Shown here: in pieces, positions 63,733-64,000 of the stretch
Position numbering within the stretch: position 1 is the stretch's first letter
Layout of the letters: every line of letters begins with the position of its first letter
From: Helicobacter pylori_CU
GTDB taxonomy: Bacteria > Campylobacterota > Campylobacteria > Campylobacterales > Helicobacteraceae
Direction: 5' to 3'
DNA: 64,000 nucleotides
Assembly: GCF_000259235.1 (NCBI RefSeq)
Contig: NC_017733.1
Coordinates: 1,488,001-1,552,000, forward strand
Translations under genes and position numbers: made by a program
Notes under the pieces: model-generated
Databases searched by the model: none
Seen by the model: the letters and a program-made list of their open reading frames with translations, nothing else
What the model was told of the DNA's origin: nothing

Positions 63733-64000
63733 TTAACGCCGTTTTAAAGAAATTTGAGCGCGCAGATGTTTCAAAAGGGTTTCTAAAATATCGTTATCGT
63801 CTTTGCTTGGGGCTTTCAGGCTTTCTTTATGTTCATCGCTATAAGTAAGGGTGATGTTTTGATTGAAATTAGAAAGTTTAATGATGCCAAGCTGGTTGGC
63901 TAAAATTTTAAGCGTAATGATTTGCAAAAATTGAGCGCTCAAATCGTCTATTTTGCCAAACCTGTCTTCTATTTCTTCATGGATTTGCCCCACCTCATCT
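63733..64000 (-). CDS. mfd: Transcription-repair coupling factor Mfd, C-terminal end (partial)
   Basis: The frame is open to the right-hand window end. The visible 89 or so residues (VGQIHEEIEDRFGKI, then the last domain to SLKRR) match the C-terminal autoinhibitory region of Mfd, which moves stalled RNA polymerase and recruits UvrA. The identity also fits its place beside petABC in H. pylori. The helicase part is outside the window. Confidence 0.75.
   Translation of the reverse strand, partial: DEVGQIHEEIEDRFGKIDDLSAQFLQIITLKILANQLGIIKLSNFNQNITLTYSDEHKESLKAPSKDDNDILETLLKHLRAQISLKRR

Noticed and set aside
1..64000. Insertion sequence or prophage in the window
   Set aside because: No transposase, integrase or terminal inverted repeats were found on either strand; accessory content is R-M, ATPase and toxin-antitoxin genes.
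1..64000. CRISPR array or cas genes
   Set aside because: No regularly spaced repeats of 25-40 bases and no Cas-like protein seen.

Overview
The window is from a Helicobacter pylori chromosome. The evidence is that it carries dnaA with TCATTCAC-type DnaA boxes on both sides, comH, the FecA3 and FrpB4 receptors, an arginase with the H. pylori-type insertion, an Hcp (Sel1-repeat) protein, AapA/IsoA toxin-antitoxin loci and dense restriction-modification (R-M) genes. Locus identities are from memory of the H. pylori gene complement; nothing was searched. As I recall the order in strain 26695, the segment after thyX is arranged differently there, and this window looks more like the J99 order.

Layout. 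1-5.9 kb: metabolism and envelope (partial ribD, gltS, a saccharopine-dehydrogenase-like polyamine enzyme, ccoG, plsY, folB). 5.5-8.8 kb: a TonB-receptor fragment, frpB4 and a tiny cationic ORF. 8.9-11.8 kb: selA-like gene, nusA and a small HEPN/Abi-like ORF. 11.8-12.7 kb: tandem type I toxin-antitoxin copies, one broken and one intact. 12.7-23.8 kb: a defence block made of a single-chain type IIG R-M enzyme, an AAA ATPase between two near-identical 34-bp repeats, and a phase-variable type III R-M system (modH with a G10 tract). 23.9-31.5 kb: recG, a lipoprotein, an outer-membrane protein, xthA, tRNA-Phe, comH and the bipartite origin oriC2-dnaA-oriC1, then punB. 31.5-34.2 kb: a small protein gene, glmS and thyX. 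34.3-42 kb: a third aapA/isoA locus and a type I R-M system whose hsdM has a single-base frameshift, with a YgjP-like metallopeptidase after hsdR. 42-48.9 kb: nickel/metal receptor fecA3, arginase rocF, an amino acid permease and alanine dehydrogenase. 49-50.7 kb: a GmrSD-like DUF262/HNH protein. 50.7-56.6 kb: horL, nadK, recN, an RqcH-like protein, a small protein and an Hcp protein. 56.6-60.9 kb: dnaQ-like exonuclease, rpe, and fbp with a small Cys protein and a type II R-M pair in one transcription unit. 61-63.6 kb: the bc1 complex operon petABC. 63.7-64 kb: the 3' end of mfd.

How the parts fit. The origin sits in the middle, flanked on both sides by accessory defence genes. Three sites resembling the ParB target parS lie 5-13 kb from the dnaA-side origin boxes, two of them inside the repeats that bracket the ATPase. 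Several switches are visible in the DNA: a G10 tract in modH, A/T tracts before the GmrSD-like gene and fecA3, a C10 tract after fecA3, and an hsdM frameshift that probably silences the type I system. The most promising candidate for an unrecognised system is the 728-residue ATPase, which has an Arg-x3-Glu...His pattern reminiscent of PrrC-type anticodon nucleases and sits between two R-M systems.
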